The notes below the pieces were generated by a model. That model did no database searches and was not told the origin of the DNA. It saw only the letters and a program-made list of their open reading frames with translations. 64,000 nt of DNA, from the NCBI GenBank assembly GCA_035582835.1, contig JAYKAV010002777.1, positions 1 through 64,000 on the forward strand, written 5' to 3'. The position numbers and the translations under genes are program-made. Of the stretch, positions 1 through 11,339 are shown in pieces; the first letter of the stretch is position 1, and every line of letters starts with the position of its first letter. The DNA comes from Phoebastria nigripes (taxonomy: Eukaryota; Chordata; Aves; Procellariiformes; Diomedeidae).

Positions 1-36
1 ATGATTCTATGATTCTATGATTCTATGATTCTATGA
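1..36 (+). repeat. 3' terminal repeat of a CR1 LINE
   Basis: The window opens with four direct copies of the 8-mer ATTCTATG, followed by ordinary sequence. The avian CR1 3' end is known to finish in a short (ATTCTRTG)n tail, so this is read as the last bases of a plus-strand CR1 whose body lies left of the window. No CR1 body is visible here, so subfamily and age cannot be judged. A simple 8-bp microsatellite is the alternative. Confidence 0.8.
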
Positions 37-1004
37 ATTTGGGTGGGAAGAGTAAGAATCTAAGATAAACATTGAAGAGCCAGCAGTGAAAAAAAGTAGT
101 AATCTGATGATAATTGATAAAACAGTCATTTTAGGTTTGGGCAGAGGTTTATTTATATTACACACGTGTTTGAATTTTTCTTTTTTGCTTCAGTGATAGA
201 GGCATGAAATATTGAAATTAGAACTTTGAATTTAAAATACAGTTAGGAAAAAAAGTTATTTAAAACAGATTTTTTGAGAATTCTGATTACATAGGTTCTG
301 AATATACCAGTTGCATATTTGAATAAACTGACCAAATGCATGTTTAGAATATCAGGTACTGTCACCATGAAAAGTAAAGATGGTGTTTTAGAGGTCTCTC
401 TACCCATTGTAAGTGGTATCCATATTGTAACTTTTTCAGTTTGAAAGTAAAAGGATATTTCTTTTCGTCTTGTCCATTACTATATAGCTGAAAAATTTCA
501 GGCCAAATTAGGCACTCAGTGTTGCTTGTTCAGGAGTGATTGAGGGAATAATGTGAAGAAAGACTGATCTAGGAATCATTGGGGTCTTCAGACTTTTACG
601 CCAGTAAAATATCCCTGTTAATGTTGCTGTAACTTACTTCATTTCACATAATGTACTACAAATGATTTTTTAGACTGATTAATGGCTGTGTTTATTTGCT
701 ATTTGTTCTATTGTACCATTTTTTGGTAAAGCCCTGGATAAAATTTCAGCTTTCATGCCATCCAGTGAAGCATTAAAATATAAATCCTTGCAGGTTCGAA
801 GAATAGAAAGAGACTGTAAAGGGCTTTGTTTATATAGCGATTTTTATGTCGATTCTCTGATTCCATGGATCTTTATTCATGATGCTTCAATAGCTGGGTT
901 CCTAATGTTTTTCCTGTAGCCCTGTATACTCTTGTAATTACGCTTTATCGCCACTTGAGGTCAGCAGCTGCCGAGAAAAAGAAGTCAATAAACTGTCTTG
1001 CTTC
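37..1004. other. AT-rich non-coding stretch, nothing recognised
   Basis: Between the CR1 tail and the LTR I see no open frame, splice-bounded exon or repeat that I can name. It lies downstream of the PVALB 3' end. Confidence 0.5.
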
Positions 1005-1008
1005 ATTG

Positions 1009-1585
1009 TGTCGTGGTTTAACCCCAGCCGGCAACTAAGCACCACACAGCCGCTCGCTCACTCCCCGCACGGTGGGATGGGGGAGAGAATCGGAAGGATG
1101 AAAGTGAGAAAACTCGTGGGTTGAGATAAAGACAGTTTAACAGGTAAAGCAAAGCCGTGCACGCAAGCAAAGCAAAACAAGGAATTCATTCACTACTTCC
1201 CATCGGCAGGCAGGTGTTCAGCCATTGCCAGGAAAGCAGGGCTCCATCACGCGTAACGNTTACTTGGGAAGACAAACGCCATCACTCCTAACGTCCCCCC
1301 CTTCCTTCTTCTTCCCCCAGTTTTTATATGCTGAGCATGACGTCACNTGGTATGGAATACCCCATTGGCCAGTTGGGTTAGCTGTCCTGGCTATGCTCCC
1401 TCCCAGCTTCTTGTGCACCCGGCAGAGCATGGGAAGCTGAAAAGTCCTTGACTAGTAGACTACTTAGCAACAACTAAAAACATCAGCGTGTTATCAACAT
1501 TATTCTCACACTAAATCCAAAACATAGAACTATACCAACTACTAGGAAAAAAAAAATTAACTCTATCCCAGCTGAAACCAGGACA
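1009..1585 (+). mobile_element. Solo LTR of an avian endogenous retrovirus
   Basis: The element begins TGTCGTGG, ends CCAGGACA and is flanked on both sides by ATTG (1005-1008 and 1586-1589). That gives TG...CA termini with a 4-bp target-site duplication and a 577-bp body. The opening and the segment around 1320-1400 match, from memory, an LTR found in very many neoavian genomes. A TATA-like tract (TTTTTATATG, 1321-1330) is followed by TGACGTCA (1338-1345), a perfect CRE/ATF site, and by the interrupted dyad GGTAT-GGA-ATACC (1350-1362). There is no internal retroviral coding sequence, so this is what remains after recombination between two LTRs. Two N calls (1259, 1347) fall inside. Orientation is taken from the TG/CA order and the TATA-like tract. 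The family name was not verified. Confidence 0.85.
1338..1345 (+). promoter_or_regulatory. CRE/ATF octamer inside the LTR
   Basis: The palindrome TGACGTCA is a perfect cAMP-response element, 8 bases after a TATA-like tract in the LTR. The next base but one is an N. It was probably part of the retroviral U3 promoter. Present activity cannot be judged from sequence. Confidence 0.5.
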
Positions 1586-2109
1586 ATTGCAATCCATTTT
1601 CATTTGCTTTATTTAGAATACTTAAAAATCAATACATTCTTCAGATCCATATATACATTGTGCAAAACCAAAGCATTTCTTTTGAACGCATAGCAGCTTC
1701 AGCAAAAAGTCTTCCTTGCAACTTACTACAGAGTGAAAATCTAGAATGGCTTTAGGGAGTGTTTATTGGCTTCCCGAGTAGCATTGGGTAATTGCTGTGG
1801 CAGAGAGTGGTATTCTATACAATGTGGTGGTGACAGGGTTTCAGCCTTATCTTTTTGTTTATACTAAATTAGTGATAATAAATCTGAACGGAATAAGGTA
1901 TTATTGCTGCAGGGAGTAGTTTAGAATCCAGAAATGGCAAATATCCTTCGTTTTTATTGCAGTAGTAATCAGTGTTATGTCAAGATGTGGGGAAGATGTT
2001 GCCTAAAAGTGATTCCCCCCGCCCCCTTTAATCTTTGCTTTAAAAAAGAAAGATAAAAAGCATGAGCTTGGTGCCAAAGTTACTGAACAGGATTTGGGAA
2101 ACAAGTGTT

Positions 2110-2190
2110 TAGCTCTTGGCTCTGTCATAGGCTTACTATTGGCTAGTCAGTTCCTTAGCTTAAGTCTCAGTTTCCTATACATAACTCAAA
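2110..2190 (+). repeat. MIR-like (CORE-SINE) relic, plus orientation
   Basis: The stretch reads like a decayed MIR body. It has a TTGGCTCTGTCA block, then a CTTACTA block, then a GTCAGTTCCTTAGCTTAAG block and finally CTCAGTTTCCT, matching the order of the MIR core (gcTCTGcCACTTACTAGCTG ... AGTcaCTTAAC ... CTCAGTTTCCTCATCT). No target-site duplication or A/B boxes are discernible, as expected for a very old copy. Identification is from memory of the consensus. Confidence 0.5.
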
Positions 2191-2941
2191 GAAAGATATT
2201 CACTTCTCTGGTAAAGTTTTAGAAAAAATGTTTTTTGATGGGATTTTTTGATATACTGTTTTAACAGTGGGAGTGTCAACAGTAGCATCACACCTGAATC
2301 TTGGTGTTCCCTTTCCTGAAATTCATACTGTTGTTTCCTGTGAATATTCCATTCTTCCTGTCCTAGATAGTTGTGTAACATTGCTGTTAAACATATCCTG
2401 TGTTTCAGAATTGAACACTTTTTAATAGTTTACGGTTACCCCCATGCATGATTGGCACCAACTGATATTCCTGTCAAACCTTTTATCCAAAAATCCCCCT
2501 GCACCAGGCAAATTTAACAAATGATACAGACAAGGATCAATTCACTGATCACCAAAATGCAGCAGGGGAGATGTAGGTTAGATATTAGGAAATACTTTTT
2601 AGCTATAACACTGATTAAGAAAGAACAAACTGCCAAATGAAGTTGGGTAATTGCCATCACTAGAGATTTCCAGGCTATGAGTGTGCATCCCTTTAGCAGG
2701 GATGGCTTAAAAATAATGCAGTCAGTTTTGCCACGGTTCAGAACTTGGACCGAATGACTCATAATATGCATGTTTTATCCCAAATAATTTTTTAAATTTC
2801 TTCCCACTTTACCCTAGCTAGGGATAAAGCAGCATGGATGTCAGCAAAACAGAGTAAAATTTTCTCTCAGTGTGTGCCAAACCTACGTGAAATAAGAAAC
2901 AAGTTATAGTGAGAGAGAATAAAGCCCAGATTGATGTGACC

Positions 2942-2947
2942 TTTATT
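2942..2947 (-). terminator. PVALB: Candidate PVALB polyadenylation signal
   Basis: TTTATT on the plus strand reads AATAAA on the minus strand, 168 bases after the PVALB stop codon. It is the first canonical hexamer found downstream in the gene's direction. The cleavage site was not identified and later signals could be used. Confidence 0.4.
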
Positions 2948-3114
2948 ATTTTAACAGTGTCTTTCAGCACAATTACAGAGTTGCGGGATTGCAGAGAACA
3001 GAGCTGGAGTATAAAATAACATAAATAAATAGAACAGGAGCCAAAGCAGTCAGCAGGAGGTGGTTGGAATTGGGCAGTGAAGGATGGGTGAAGGGTTTGC
3101 ATTGGTCAAAGCCT

Positions 3115-3143
3115 TTATGATTCAGCCACCATAGTTGCAAATT
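3115..3143 (-). CDS. PVALB: PVALB last coding exon
   Basis: It begins with AA, which completes the split Glu102 codon (G from the previous exon), and reads EFATMVAES followed by TAA at 3117-3115. The acceptor AG is at 3145-3144. It contributes the last ligand (Glu102) of the EF loop. It is only 29 coding bases long. Confidence 0.95.
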
Positions 3144-6100
3144 CTGGAGAAGGGAAAAATTTTTAAAAAATATTAAAAAAGAAAATGTAAAGAAGGAAGA
3201 AGCATATTACAATGATTACAGAGTCACTGGTGTAGCAGAAACATCACAATAACAGAAGAACAAAGAAATCTAAGTTAATTAAAGGGAAAGTATGACTCAG
3301 GAAATCTTACAGTGAAATGGAAGGATTTTTTGAGGGTAAGGAAGAAATGCTATACATGCCAGACTGTCAAGACTGTCCACCGCTATTCATCTGAAGAACT
3401 TGATTAGTTCCCTGTTATTCCTTTGTAAATCTCTGTGGGATGAAGGCAAGAACTAGAAATTTAATTTTGCAGTGAGATAAATTTCCTTTATATCAGAGTT
3501 TGGCAAAGAGACTCATTAATGAGTATTTCCGAGTATTCGTGTCCCTATATTATAAATATATTACATTTAAACTCAATTTTGTAAAGGCAAATTGACTGAA
3601 AATGACAGATTACAAAAACAGAAGTCTGACACCAACCTACGTTGCAATCTTGACCACACTGGTGATAACGAGAAAAATTCCTGTGATCTCAGAGGGCCAG
3701 GATTCTACCCTGTGGCTTTTATTGGTGTTACATCCATAATATTTACATAAATGTATCTATCTGCAGTTTGGGGTTGTTTTACGCTTTGGTATACATAATG
3801 CCTTTCAGTGGGGTGATAAAGCATGGAAAAGGCACATTTGCATCCTGGTGAATAACTGCCTGGCATACTGCACTCTGAATACTGTATTACCCAAGGAGGT
3901 TGTAATTCCTAACTCCATCTAACCTTGGAACAGTTACACTTGAGGATACCTTGCATAGTCATGTGTGCCTCAGAGCATTAAAAATTACAGACTGGAGGGA
4001 ATCCCAAGAAGGGCAACAAAGATGATAAAGGGATTAGAGGGCATACAGAGAGAGTGGTTTATGGGTTTAACATAATCAGCTGAGAGGAAAGTGACAAATA
4101 GGGGAGGCAGTCATCTGGAAAGGCTCAAGAGAAAATTATTGAAGTTTGATGTAATGAAGAGTAATGTCTTGCAACTAAAAAAGATAGAAGGTAAAAATTA
4201 GGCATTTTAAAGAACATTCTAATGTTCAGTTGAAAAATGCTAAATTCTTAACAAGTGAGATCTTTACTGACTGGTGTGTACAAACAGATAGCACTTTTGA
4301 TGACGTGTCCAAAAAACAGGTTGCCAAACGCTGACAAACCAGACTGAGAAATAAAAGTGTCAGAGGGTTTAAAGTAAATCCAAATTTATCCATCATTTTG
4401 AAAGATGTAAATCCAAATTAGGATTAGTGATGCAGATTACTTAACACAAAACATGTATAAATCCTGTACACGGTGGCTACATAGATCGAAAGTGTTGCAA
4501 ACTGAATTTAAGAGATAACATAAAGTACTTGTGATAGAAACCCAGACTATTCTGGGCAAAAACCAAAAAAGGCTATGATTATTAAATCACTGTGTGAATA
4601 AATCCTGCAGAGAGAAACATGAACTGCAATGGATGAAACCTTTCTAAAAGGGAAAACTAACTATGCGTATTCTATTAGAACAAGTTGTCATACTTGCTAC
4701 AGCTAAATTAAATCCTTTTTATAATAATTTGTATCTACAGAATATATTTGGAAAAGATTATTCAGACTTGCAGCCAAATACTTTCTATAATACATTATGA
4801 TAGTGATATTATCACTTAATGGCAATATATTTCACGGGTACTTTCTGATAGCCAGCAAACCATAAAATACTCCTTCATGAATAACTGCGATGCGCTTTAT
4901 ACTTTTTTGAGGATTTTCAATGTACTTTAAATATTTCAAAGATGTTCCAGTTGAACAATCTTGTAAACTAGTTCACTATTTATTTTCCTGTGAAGGTTAG
5001 CCCAACCACAGGTGGCTTGCGGAGGCGTTGTTGCAAAGTGTATTCACAGATGCAAAACTTGTGAGATAAGGCACTGTATATTAGCCCCTGCCTGAGGGTT
5101 ATTCTTGTAAATGTTTATTGCCTCTGACTGGGGCCTGTTAGTGAGAGAATCCTTGTGATTGACTACATCCTCTTTTCCAGTTGTAATTCTCCTTCGAAAC
5201 AAAATTGCATCTTTCTTTGCACAAATAAGTTTTAAATTACAAGGATTTAGACTATTTTGTCATGTAAAATAATTTACTAGCTATCTTGTGTCAAAGCTCT
5301 GACTTAAAAGGAGAGGATTGTTTCACTGTGTTCAGTACAGTTTAGTAGTTTATACCAGCTTAATGCATAGCCTGTAGTATTTTACTGAAAAGATAGATAC
5401 AATTACAGAGGACATGTTGTAGGCTAATGATTTCTCTCATCAGATTGTGTTTTTTACATTATCCGTACAATAGCAAATCTGTTTAGGAAACATCATAAGT
5501 AATGACTTACACTAATTTATTTTAGAAGATACAGGAGCACAAAGAGGGATAAGAAAGAAGGACTCGCAAAAGATTTTTCTTTTTTGTCTTGACTTTTACC
5601 TGTGGCAAGGCCATCACTTATCAGTTGTAATTTCGAAAGTTGATGTCTCATTTTTACAATGTTTAAAGAAAATAATTGAAAAATTTTAAAGTATCTGGAG
5701 AAGTTGAGCTGTATCAAGGAAAATATTTTTACTTACTGGGATAAAAGTTTGGATTTGTTCTGTCTACAGTGCATGATCTTTAAATTCTCTATGTACTTTC
5801 TCAAGTCTATTAATATCAAGAAACTGAAAGTCATGATGTGCATGTCCAGTGCTAATACACAAAATAGATTACAAAAGCATTATGAGCAGAAATCTTCATT
5901 CTCTTTTCTCCTCTTTCTTATAAATGTTCTCCTGAAGCTGACAGAGCTACTTCAGCATCACTTCCCAATCCAATCTGGAAGCTAATGTTTGTAGTTTTAT
6001 TAGGTAACCTGGCCTTGGCCTGCAATTTTTTTCCAATTCGTCATCTTCTGTTCACATCAGTGGAAGATGGAGGGGGCTCGACATCACACAGAAGATGATC

Positions 6101-9100
6101 ATGTCTTGCATGAACAGGCTGCAAATTTTCAACTGTTTGAAACTGGCAGATCAGCCACAAATTACAAATCTTGATCAGACAAGAGGTAAGCTGGTGGAAC
6201 TATTTCTGAGCTGAACAGTCTTGCAGGAATGATAAAAGGTTTAAAGCAGGAGACCTAAGAGAAAATTTGTAATGCGAGGCCTCTAACTGGAAGAAGGCTG
6301 ATTAGGTTGGGATTAACGTTTGTGATGATACATCTGAGAAAGATGGCTTCGTGGTGTTAAAAATCCATGAAGATCAGTTCTTACAACTGCTATGGGCTCC
6401 TGAGGGACAACGTTCAAAAGTCATCTAGTGAATTAACATTAACCCCTGTGAAAGGCTGCATGTTTGTGATCATTTAGTGATGTATGAGGCTGATGTTTGA
6501 AACAAGGGGTAAAAGTGAGGCCTGACAATTCAATTACAGGGAAACAAACAAATGGTTTGCAACAGAAATACAGCATTGCAATACTGAATATGAATGTGAT
6601 GTACAGTTGTGACTTTACATTTTATTTACATAGGCAGTTATAATCTGGAATTGGATTTATGAACCAAAGGAAAGGCTGGAAAGTATCTGTCATCCTCATC
6701 CTTTGGTCACAGTCCCAGCTGTTAATTTTGCATGTATTTCAAGCCTTTCCGATGTAACAATTTGCTGTTGGAGTCAAATTTAAGAAACAGAAAAGAAACC
6801 AATAATGTTGTATAGCAGGGATATGGCCAGAAGAAGCAAAAGAAAAAAGGCCCTCGTTCTCTTCTCATTACGGTGTATAAATTCAGAGTAATTCCAGTTC
6901 AAAATTAAGGAAGGGTAAAAGTTGCAGAAGAAAGAGATAAGGGGAAGAGGTGTTTTGTATTGCTTTGTTACAATGTACTGGCTTTCAGGCATTGTTTCAA
7001 CTTTAAAAAAAAGTTATGGTCAATCTTAAATAAAAAAGTTAATGCTATATCCTCTTGTATAAGCCAAAATCATTCTGCAATATAGTTCTTTTATTCCAAT
7101 TGATACTGCTTTTGTTTTGCAGCCTTCCGGGAATAACTGAAAATGTATCTGATGTGAGGTTGGTGGATCAGCTGTAAGCTTACTTACCTGAATCAAGTTT
7201 TCTTCTGAAAATCTTGCCCACTGATTTTAGTACCATTGCCACTAATTTTNATGGGAATAAGGAGGACCCATATGATAAAGTATATGAAATTTCAAATAAT
7301 GACACACTCCTCAGGTTCAGTAGCGCTGCTAAAGTTTAGCAGGAACTTCCCCTAGATGCTTCACAATTGCTCCTCTGCAACCGTAATATAATCATGATCT
7401 GAGAAATTGAGGCTTTAGTCTAGAAACAGGATCATAGTCACTGATATGCCGGTGTGCTATGGACAGGCAGTTTAGCTAATACATCACCTGACTAATATGT
7501 CAGTGGGTGATTTTGTATGTCATTTTTTCAGATTCTAAACTGGGAAACTATGTTAGTTAACCTTATTTTGCTTTTTATTCCTTTTTTAGTTGCTTTTTAG
7601 TTGGAGACAACATTTTTTACAAATCACAGAGATCAGGTAACACAGAGGGATGTGAGGGGTTTTAGATATTTTTTAGATTTCACCCTATCATATGGCTTGT
7701 CAATATGATGAAAACTTAGCAATTGCCTGCTGTCTAGGTGATTTAGTACTCTGACCACAAACCTCTGCTACCATCTCCTCCAGTGAGGAAAGATTTGATT
7801 CAGAGATGCATCTCTCCATGTCTGTTCCAATGTGTCTCAGGGATACAGAAGAAAGAGGGAAAAAGGAGAAATTTTGTATGTGGGCTAATTTGATTCATCC
7901 CAAGAGGTAATTTTTTAAGCAATGCTGTGAGAGGAAAAGTTGTTCTTTTTCTTGTAGTTCTCATATTTAGTAAAAGGGAGTGACAAGCTTTCTTAGCTGT
8001 AAAGACCCACGTAAACACTAGCAAAAGCTGGATAGACAGTTATTGTATAGAAATTCTGTAGCAGACTGACTGTACTTCGAATTTTAAGAGCATTGCTTTG
8101 CTAAGGCATGCATTACTTTCCTATTTACTAATCATCAAGCAGAAATGCTGGTACTCAGCTTTTTTTCTTTCTCTTTTCTAAGTTTTACAGTTAAGCCCGG
8201 GTCTTTGAACTGTCAGCGTCCTGGTCCTCACTCCACTGAAATCAACAGAAAAATTAAACTAATTGAAATAGAAGTTCGATCGGTACTTAGTCCTGTGCTG
8301 TAGTGTGCCTTAGCTACATCTCGGTTTCTGTAAACTCTTGCCCCCTCTAGTGTCGGAACTCGGCTCCTGGTTCCCCTAAAGCAAGGTATGGCAAATGTAG
8401 CAGGACTTGGCATTTCATTAAATCCAAATTGTGCCCTTCAGAAGGTCACAGCCCCCAGTGATTCCTAGATTTCCTCAGTTCTTGTATGTAAGAGTAATAT
8501 TCGACTGTTACTGTCAAAGTTTACTCCTCTAATCACATACCATCAGCGCCAATTTTACCATCACCGTCCTTATCTCCAGCAGCCAGAAGAGCCTTCGTTT
8601 CTTTGTCTGATAGGTCTCTTCCATCTGGGGTAAAGCCCTTCAGTACAAACCTAAAGAGGAGGCATGGAAAAAAGGAGTTTTTTTCAGAACAGTTTCACTT
8701 TGTATTTAATTGTGCCACTGTTTTGATATATGAGTTGGAATCCAGGGTTGTATCTTCTGTTATCGACCTTCTTTAACATTCAGGAAGAACGCTTTGCTCT
8801 GAAACTGCATTTGACTGAAGAACTATCTGTAAGGTATTGATCATTCATGTGTTTCAGGGTCCTGCAATAAAAGCTACAGCTAGCTACCTCCAACACACTT
8901 TAGATCATATAATCAGCAAACAACTGATTATTGCACACAAACACTAGTCAAGAGACTGAATTGTGTGATATTATGTAGAGTCTTGTACAAAAGAAAACAG
9001 GAAATTAGACTCTTAAGGCAAGGTTATTTGAGAAAGGACATATCTTTGCTTACTTTAATTCTTCCTCTTCGATGAAGCCGCTTCGATCTTTATCAAGAAT

Positions 9101-11186
9101 ATGGAAAACCTTCTTCACATCTTCTGGGCTCTTCTTTTTCAATCCTACCATCTCGAAAAACTTCTTGTAGTTAAAAGATTCAGACGCTATAGGAGATGAA
9201 AAGCCAGAAGAACTGCTTAGAAAAATCATTGAAACATATACCAACACATACCTGTGGTTTTCTTCCATACGGCTGTGTGTCCCACCCTGGGAGGCACAGT
9301 CGAGCCCAGCTGTGGTGGGAACTAGATGTGCGCACTGTGATCGTCCATGCCTCACGGAGACTAACTGGAATAAACAAAGGGGGAGAGGGGCAGTGTCTCC
9401 GTTTTGCAGATGAAGAGCTGAGCTACAGAGGGATGGAGACTTGCCCAAGGTCACACAGGAAGTCTGTGACAGAGTTGGGAGCTGAAGTCTAACCTGCTCA
9501 GTCTCGTTTCAGTGCCTTAAACCCTTTTTTTGCTAAATTTTACGCTAAAGCAGTCATCTGAGAGGGGACTCTGACTATNAGATCGCTGTCACTTTTTGAC
9601 ATTCCCACCCCTGGGAAAAAAAACTGCTCTTGCTCAACCACGGAAGCATTGACGAGAAGTGTTTCGGAGCACATGGCTATTTCAGTTCTGTTTCATTTTT
9701 CTTGAAGACTTACTAGAAATCAGCGTTGCATTTCGACCGCTAAAGGTATGTGCAATCGTGGTTTGCAAGCTCAGACGCTGCAAGGAAGCGCTGCACTGTG
9801 TGCTGCCTGCAAGACCTTGTGAGGCACGATCGCCGGGGAGAAAAAAAAAAAAACCCAGAGCCCTTGAAACCGGAGCCGAGATAAATGAGTTTACCTGCTC
9901 CACCTCTCCTGTCCTTTAACCGCACCCGCTTTTGTCCCACCCGTGTAGCCTTGCTAACGACTGTGGTGTGGATTAGAAAGGTGTGGATGAGAAATCCAAA
10001 ACAGTGACCTCCAAAACGTGCTGTGGACTTTTTTTTTTTCCTTCCCCATGCGTCCTTATTCCCGCCGCAGCTTTTCCTATTACATAAAATTAAGGAGGCT
10101 CAGTCTTTCGGGATGTGTTTGAGATCTGTCATTAGTTGCTGCTAATTGCATCTGCTCCGGGACTTGGAGCTGGCCCCAGAACAATGGAAGCTAATGAGAA
10201 AAACAGCTGCTAGATCGAGCAAAGCAGTTTGTTGGTCCCTTCGACTCTCCGGCTGCTGAGTTTATTCGGGCTCAGCGGGTTTTGCGCTTCTGTCTGGGAA
10301 GGTCACCGCAGAGAGCAGGACAGAGAGAGGGTGCTCTCCTGGATGGTGCCATCAGCCAGGTAGTTTGGGGGAGAGGGGGAGATACAACGTGTGCATCCCG
10401 GAGCACCATTTCTGGCGTTTCTTTGAGAGCAACCTTAATTACCTGAATCTCTGTAAGCACGAAGAGGGTTTGCTGTCAGTTTAGGGGTCNCGATGAAGTA
10501 GGCGGGTAGGGAATATCTGAAACCCGGAGGAGTCTGCGAGGGAAGTATGGACCGCTGCAGCCATGCGTCCTGCAGAAAGCTTCTGCAGTCGAGCAGTGCA
10601 CCCCCTTGCTCTACTGTTGCCTCTGCTCCATCCCGAAAAGCAAAGCCCACCCGGGGATTCCGCATAGGAAGTGAGAAAAGAGCGGTTTCTTATCTCCTTG
10701 AAACGAGAAACAGCAGTTCTGCAATACCTGAAACTGAATTTCGGGGGTGAGTGGGAAGCTGCCGACATCCACGGCTGACTTCCCTATCCCACATCAAGAT
10801 ATAATCCACCCTGGTTCGCCGAGGGTTTTGTTCCCTTTGAAAGTATCCTCTCGGTAGAAGCAAAGTCTGTTCGCAGTTACTGCTTGCCTTCCTTTAAAAC
10901 AAATATTTCACCTCTGTAATGTGCAGGGCAACTTTGCTGNGGATGCAGCCCTGCACTTGATAAACCTGTCAGGCTTTCACTGCACTTCTGAAAACACATC
11001 CTCATTTGATATTTTGTCTAGCCGGATCCTCTAGTCTTCCCCGAGCTTGCTTAAATGCACGGCTATCCTAAGCTGAAGAGACGAAAGGGGGAAAAACGGG
11101 GCGGGGGAAGCAAAAAAGCACTCACCTGAAAAGGCTCCCACAGCCTTCTTGATATCCTCAGCGCTGAGCACGTCAGTCATAGCCAT
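3115..11186 (-). CDS. PVALB: Alpha-parvalbumin, EF-hand calcium buffer (4 coding exons)
   Basis: Joining 11186-11126, 9186-9054, 8650-8541 and 3143-3115 on the minus strand gives 333 nt, that is 110 codons plus TAA, the usual parvalbumin length. All junctions are GT-AG, and the internal exons of 133 and 110 nt match the classical parvalbumin gene. Residues 1-38 form the non-binding AB region. Residues 52-63 ([12 protein letters not shown]) are the CD calcium loop and 91-102 ([12 protein letters not shown]) the EF calcium loop, with acidic residues at positions 1, 3 and 12 of each. The protein is a soluble cytosolic Ca2+/Mg2+ buffer that speeds relaxation of fast muscle and shapes calcium signals in interneurons. 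Location beside NCF4 matches the mammalian alpha-parvalbumin locus, which argues against the beta (oncomodulin) paralogue. Nothing is disrupted. Confidence 0.97.
3144..8540 (-). other. PVALB: PVALB intron before the last coding exon
   Basis: This 5.4-kb intron has a donor GTATGTGATT and an acceptor ending TTCTCCAG. It contains one CR1-like relic near 3.99-4.2 kb and otherwise AT-rich sequence without recognisable exons. Several 60-93 codon open frames occur on both strands but none has splice or domain support. Confidence 0.8.
3985..4200 (+). repeat. Degraded CR1-like LINE fragment
   Basis: The run containing CCCAAGAAGGGCAACAAAG followed by ATGATAAAGGGATTAGAGG resembles the conserved CR1 ORF2 3' segment (cca-gagaaGGGCAACaAAGaTGaTgAaGGG-cTgGAG), and AGCTGAGAGG occurs further on. 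It is heavily mutated, with no open frame. A different old LINE such as L2 cannot be excluded. Confidence 0.45.
8541..8650 (-). CDS. PVALB: PVALB third coding exon (EF loop)
   Basis: This 110-nt exon starts with G completing Lys65 and ends with G of Glu102. It encodes residues 66-101, including the linker [12 protein letters not shown] and eleven of the twelve EF-loop residues from Asp91. The acceptor is TTTAG and the donor GTATGT. Confidence 0.97.
9054..9186 (-). CDS. PVALB: PVALB second coding exon (AB/CD region)
   Basis: This 133-nt exon encodes residues 21-65, covering the end of the AB domain and the whole CD calcium loop (52-63). The acceptor is CCTATAG and the donor GTAAGC. Open reading continues upstream into the intron, so a naive ORF here overstates the N-terminus. 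Confidence 0.97.
9187..11125 (-). other. PVALB: PVALB first coding intron
   Basis: A 1.9-kb intron with a GTGAGT-like donor (GTGAGTG). It contains a MIR-like relic (9395-9500) and a moderately CpG-rich middle part. No additional exon is recognised. Confidence 0.8.
9395..9500 (-). repeat. MIR-like (CORE-SINE) relic, minus orientation
   Basis: On the plus strand the order is TTTTGCAGATGAAGAGCTGAG, ACAGAGGGATGGAGACTTGCC, CAAGGTCACACAGGAAGT, then GACAGAGTTGGGAGCTGAA. This is the familiar reverse complement of MIR (TTTTACAGATGAGGAAACTGAGG ... CTTGCCCAAGGTCACACAGC ... GGCAGAGCCGGGATT). The CTTGCCCAAGGTCACACAG core is intact, unusually good preservation for so old a repeat in a bird. It lies inside the first coding intron of PVALB. 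Confidence 0.65.
11126..11186 (-). CDS. PVALB: PVALB first coding exon
   Basis: It reads [20 protein letters not shown] plus the first base of codon 21, then donor GTGAG. Two ATGs occur at codons 1 and 3. The first (11186-11184) is chosen because it gives the 110-residue length and agrees with the N-terminus I recall for bird parvalbumin. Confidence 0.95.
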
Positions 11187-11319
11187 CCTGCAACTGTTTG
11201 AACAGGGAAGCAAGTGCGAAAAGATTAAAAAGTGCTTTTCTCATCATTTCTGCTCATATGACCAAAGCTGCAGTGCTGTGTGGGGACGGCACACCGGGAG
11301 AGGCTGGAGCCCTGCCAGC

Positions 11320-11325
11320 TATATA
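11320..11325 (-). promoter_or_regulatory. PVALB: Candidate PVALB TATA box
   Basis: AGCTATATAGCTGG on the minus strand has TATATA 134 bases upstream of the start codon. That predicts a start of transcription near 11290-11295 and a leader of about 105 bases without a clear intron. Mammalian PVALB is TATA-driven but has a non-coding first exon, so an upstream exon could also exist. Confidence 0.5.
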
Positions 11326-11339
11326 GCTCTGCGTGGATG

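Noticed and set aside
1225..1440. 71-codon open frame in the LTR
   Set aside because: It lies wholly inside the solo LTR, contains two unknown residues and has no domain. It is a chance frame.
9187..9454. N-terminal extension of the PVALB exon ORF up to 9454
   Set aside because: The frame runs through the splice acceptor CCTATAG into intron sequence. The real N-terminus is in the exon at 11126-11186.
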